Notes under the pieces: model-generated | Told to the model about the DNA's origin: nothing | Seen by the model: only the letters and a program-made list of their open reading frames with translations | The model's database searches: none | Made by a program: the position numbers and the translations under genes | Assembly (NCBI GenBank): GCA_000469685.2 | Contig: LS997566.1 | Span: 20,044,045 to 20,108,044, forward strand | From: Haemonchus contortus | Taxonomy: Eukaryota > Nematoda > Chromadorea > Rhabditida > Trichostrongylidae | DNA length: 64,000 nucleotides | Reading direction: 5' to 3' | In this document: one piece after another, positions 59,881 through 64,000 of the stretch | Layout: every line of letters begins with the position of its first letter | Position numbering within the stretch: the first letter of the stretch is position 1

Positions 59881-60496
59881 TGGAACGAACAATAAACAAT
59901 GACGTAGGGAATACGACCTGAATACAGATGCAGTGTAACAACAACATTTGAATGGAGGCAACAAAAGGACGATCAAGACTAAAAAAGGTAAGCAGGAGCA
60001 GAGCATGGGCCAAGTAATATATCGACAGAATGCTGATATACATAGCACACAAATTTCAAAAGGAGAAGGAGGGAATGTTATAAGTAGGTGTTCTGTGCGG
60101 CAACAACACAGCAGTCAATGAAGTATATGATGGAGGAAGTGTATGAGCTCAGGTGAAATTCGTACAGAAAGACGATGAAGCGAATGATTCCAAAAAAAAT
60201 TCAGATGAAAGAAAACGACGGCACGTACATAACGGTTTCGAGGGGCTAAGATAATTTGCGGTCAACGAAGAAACATACCGTAGTCACATTGCACTTATTA
60301 GACCCCCACGGGCACGTCAGAGAAATGAGAATGTGGCAAGCAAAGAGGTTGAAAAACAAACTGGCTTGGTGAAGTCTGTATCATTCGCCAACTTCAAAAA
60401 CACTGGTCTCCAAGGTTTGCGGTCAGGATTCGTTGAAGGGTCCGTATTGGGCAGCACTCCTAAAACTCACCTCTGAAAATTAATTGCTAGCGACTG

Positions 60497-60865
60497 AACT
60501 GCCCATTACGAACTTCCTAGTCAACTTATGCTCCCCTTGCCATATGATCGAAACCGGTCGGGCAGAATGTTTATCATGTCACTACTGCAAGGGCGTATTT
60601 ATGATGAAAGACCTGCTTCCGCCATCCGAATGAAGGAAAATACTACCGGCAGAGCCTCTATTGTCTTTGATGGCGGCCTACAACGTAAAGAGAGTTAATT
60701 TACTGCTCATATGGATTCATTCAAGAATGTTTAGAATCCAAAAACTTCAAAACGAAGCCTCGTCTAGTTACCTATCGGAAGAGCTTCGGCACCATCGTGA
60801 ATTCCTGCAGCAAATGTAATCAAGTTTTTTACAGCCAGCAATTCGGCATTGTAACAAAGGAGTAG
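60497..60865 (+). CDS. Candidate small gene, divergent from GCLM
   Basis: One + strand frame is open from about 60497 to a stop at 60694-60696 (MFIMSLLQGRIYDERPASAI, then RMKENTTGRASIVFDGG). After a possible acceptor (AAGAATGTTTAG, ends 60733) a second frame is open to a TAG at about 60868: LVTYRKSFGTIVNSCSKCNQ, with a CxxC pair. An overlapping frame of the first segment also has CLSCHYC. This could be a small zinc-ribbon protein, but splice borders are not settled and frames compete. Low confidence. Confidence 0.25.
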
Positions 60866-61000
60866 CTACACGGTTTTCGCAGCCTTACTTTTTTTAAATG
60901 GAGCCATGTGAGCAGATTGGGCCTTTCACCATCCTAATCATTGACACCTTCACCTGCTTTAGACATACAACACCCTAAGTGTGTCGGTTGGCTTACCGGC

Positions 61001-61765
<765 letters not shown>

Positions 61766-62013
61766 ATGTATGTATTTATCTATGTACGAAGGTTGCCTTT
61801 TATATTTCGGGATTTGGAAACTCTTGTGTAGCAATCTAGCAACTGACACCACTATCGTAAAGTTGACTATTTTGAGGTTCCGTTGCGAAATTTGAGCGCG
61901 ATTTGTGTTGTTTACACTAAGTTATAAGATTTTGTTTAGGCCAAGTTATGGGATTTTTGCGCGATTATTTTCTCCAACTTTCGATGTGGACTAACTCAAC
62001 AGCAATGCATGGA

Positions 62014-63301
62014 TGAACTCACCTGGGAAGGATCCCAACTCGAAGTGGCCATTTAAAATAAGACCTATACTGCTGGACGTGTTTTCGGGCACTGAATTCA
62101 AATCCGCTTTACAAATCTGCCAAGCGATTCTCTGAACGGAGTTATGAGGGTGGTTTTTAGGTGACATTACATGAGAAAACTCAATTACACGGAAGCAGCC
62201 ACTCGCGTGACGCTTCATGTGCGAGAGGCTAGGGTTCGGGTTTCGTGGGGGACCGAGTTTTTGCATTATATAAAATTTTACTCTCCGGGACTAGGAAATA
62301 CTTTCATGGTGATTTTATCACGTTTTATGTCCTTCTAATTCTTTCTTGATACCTTCTCCTCTCCTGCTACAGAGTGGGAAATTGCGCAAAATTTGGAGGT
62401 CCGGGCGAGTAAAACGCATATTATGAACAATGATGTTGCTAAAGTGGGTGTTGCTAGATTAAGTGCGATGGTGCGTAGCACACCCGCATTCATGGTATGC
62501 CGCCGGCTACTTAAAGGCACCGTTCGTGATGATTCAATGGGCGGGTGTGTCGATGACGTGTCCGCCTCTCATTCGATGTCACGTCAGACAGTCAGACGTG
62601 GCGTCGAATGAGAGGCGGGCACGTCATCGACACACCCGCCCATTGAATCATCGCGAACGGTGCCTTTAAGCACTCACCCGAGTGATTTTGGGACGCTTAC
62701 ACAATTCTGTTTTCCTTCTGATTTGAGGTTAGTGAGTGCAAAGCAATGGGCTGTGACGAGTTTTTTTTTTCATCCGTTTCTCCCATTGTGAAAAGTTTCT
62801 TTGTTTCAAGAATTTCGTGCTAGAGTATCACATTTGTTCATAAAGTGGCAAAAATTACCCTACTGTGAATCCTGCTGTGAATATAGAGTGCGTGGGCATG
62901 CGAGTAAAACTGAAGTATTACTTTGAGTGGATAAATATCAGCAAAGCATTGAAAGGTCATAAAACGTGATAAAATCACCACGAAAGTATTGACTAGTCCT
63001 AGAGGGAAAAATTCTATATAATGCAAAAACTCGGTCCCCCACAAAACCCGACCCCTAGCCTCTCGCCCATGAAGCGTCACGCTTACCACTACACCAAGCT
63101 GCCGTTGAGGAGTGAGCTGCTTTCATGTGATTCGAGTTTTCTCATGTAATGTCACCTAAAACCACCCTCATAACTCCGTTCAGAGAAACGCTTGGCAGAT
63201 TTGGAAAGAGGATTTGAATTCAGCGCCCAAAAACACGTCTAACAGTATAGGTCTTATTACAAATGGCCACTTCGAGTTGGGATCCTTCCCTGGTTAGTTC
63301 A
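62014..63301. mobile_element. 1.29-kb element with 330-370-bp inverted arms
   Basis: The left arm (62014 to about 62338) begins TGAACTCACCTGGGAAGGAT; the right arm (about 62932-63301) ends with the near complement ATCCTTCCCTGGTTAGTTCA. Long blocks match, for example GAACGGAGTTATGAGGGTGG and TGACATTACATGAGAAAACTC-type sequence. The left arm lacks about 44 bp found in the right arm, a stretch whose - strand reads GCAGCTTGGTGTAGTGGTAA, like a tRNA A box. No transposase is encoded. The interior carries a nested TTAA hairpin. The right edge abuts the mariner remnant. Confidence 0.8.
62511..62669. mobile_element. 159-bp near-perfect hairpin MITE flanked by TTAA
   Basis: TTAAAGGCACCGTTCGTGAT (62511) is the complement of the right end with one mismatch (ATCGCGAACGGTGCCTTTAA). 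The arms run through GGGCGGGTGTGTCGATGACG and CGCCTCTCATTCGA to a loop of a few bases near CAGACAGTCAGAC. TTAA at both edges suits piggyBac-type insertion. Its outer bases AGGCACCGTTC resemble the ends of the TTAA family at 55.3 and 22.9 kb. Confidence 0.85.
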
Positions 63302-63302
63302 A

Positions 63303-64000
63303 TTTTTGGTGATGAAGCTCCATCCAGGCCCAGTGTTTATTGATGGCAAAGTGAGTTCACCCGAGGTCGTAGTTCACTCGAAGACGAATTACGTGGAGGT
63401 CGTCCAAAATCAGTTGTCGTTCCGGAAACGGTTAAGGCTGTGCACAAACTAATATTGCAAGATTGTCATGTGACCTATCGTGAGATTGAGGCAACCCTAG
63501 GCATTAGTGGGACTAGCTTACATTCAATATTGCATGAACATTTGACTGTAAAAAACTTGTTTTTGAAAAAATTTGTCAATCCCCCGATTGCATGAACATT
63601 TGACTGTAAAAAACTTGTTTTTGAAAAAAAAAGGACTCGCGTCGATTGGTCGAGAGAAATGCTTAAAAAATACGATCGCGGTGCTCCAAAGCACGTCCAT
63701 GACATTGAGACAGGTGATGGATCATGGATTTATGCGTATGAGCCCGTAAGGAAACAGCAGTCGACCGTAAGGGAATTTCAAAATGAGCCAAATCCACCAA
63801 AAGCTGTCCGCGCACCAAGCACTTGCGAGCAGTTGATCTCCTGTTTTTTTTTTTTTTTTTTGAAAAACTGGACATGTCGCAACCTAGAACAAGCAGAACA
63901 GTCAATTCTCCATTCGTTTGCCAGTTGACTTCCAAAAATCAGGAAGACCAACTGCAAAGGACGGATCACTCTTCGCCACGACAATGCGAGCTCCCACACA
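63303..64000 (+). mobile_element. Bandit-like mariner remnant, cut by window edge
   Basis: Transposase sequence is readable in pieces: FGDEAPSRPSV, SLEDELRGGRPKSVVVPETV (N-terminal DNA-binding domain), ATLGISGTSLHSILHEHL, then DWSREMLKKYDRGAPKHVHD and TGDGSWIYAYEPVRKQQSTV, which holds the first catalytic Asp (the usual GDE is GDG). It resembles hookworm bandit-type mariners. A 58-bp direct duplication (63529-63586 and from 63587) and several stops and frameshifts make it a dead copy. The first ~60 codons are missing at the border with the long-armed element; the rest runs off the window. Confidence 0.85.

Overview
The window looks like repeat-rich chromosomal DNA of a parasitic clade V (strongylid or hookworm-like) nematode. 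The signs are very short introns (56-67 bp) with TTTCAG-type acceptors, very short 5' leaders that start at a splice acceptor (as in spliced-leader trans-splicing), several mariner copies including one resembling the hookworm 'bandit' family, and a tRNA-derived SINE present in about eight copies. No bacterial, viral or rRNA signal was seen.

Two genes could be reconstructed from start to stop with every splice site in phase. On the + strand, nine exons between 15699 and 25832 encode a 683-residue tropomodulin whose normal pointed-end-capping core (about 270 residues) is followed by an unusual tail of about 410 residues, mostly rich in Lys, Pro and Ala. On the - strand, eight exons between 59830 and 56187 encode a 264-residue modifier subunit of glutamate-cysteine ligase (GCLM), which acts in glutathione synthesis. 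Both are built from many small exons, so no single long ORF reveals them.

A third gene lies on the - strand between 50751 and 45487. It has at least twelve small exons, nearly all joining in phase, but I do not recognise the protein. A fourth - strand locus (33286 to 32601) encodes a signal peptide, a short ectodomain and one membrane helix; it carries an apparent one-base deficit in a run of seven A. Weaker candidate exons lie at 11.2-11.55 kb (+), 27.4-28.2 kb (-), 36.9-37.9 kb (-), 42.4 kb (-) and 60.5-60.9 kb (+). The rest is intergenic or intronic DNA with no coding signal I can defend.

Mobile elements dominate the remainder: eight SINE copies (one split by a 279-bp GC-rich perfect-type palindrome with a 3-bp target duplication), two MITEs with 9-bp target duplications (Mutator-like), a dispersed TTAA-type MITE family including a 159-bp perfect hairpin, a 1.29-kb element with 330-370-bp inverted arms that contains that hairpin, four mariner remnants, a ~400-bp repeat in three copies (two facing each other), a 128-bp tandem repeat and a ~700-bp (GT)n tract. 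The most interesting points are the palindrome inside the SINE, the hairpin nested in the long-armed element, and the unidentified twelve-exon gene.
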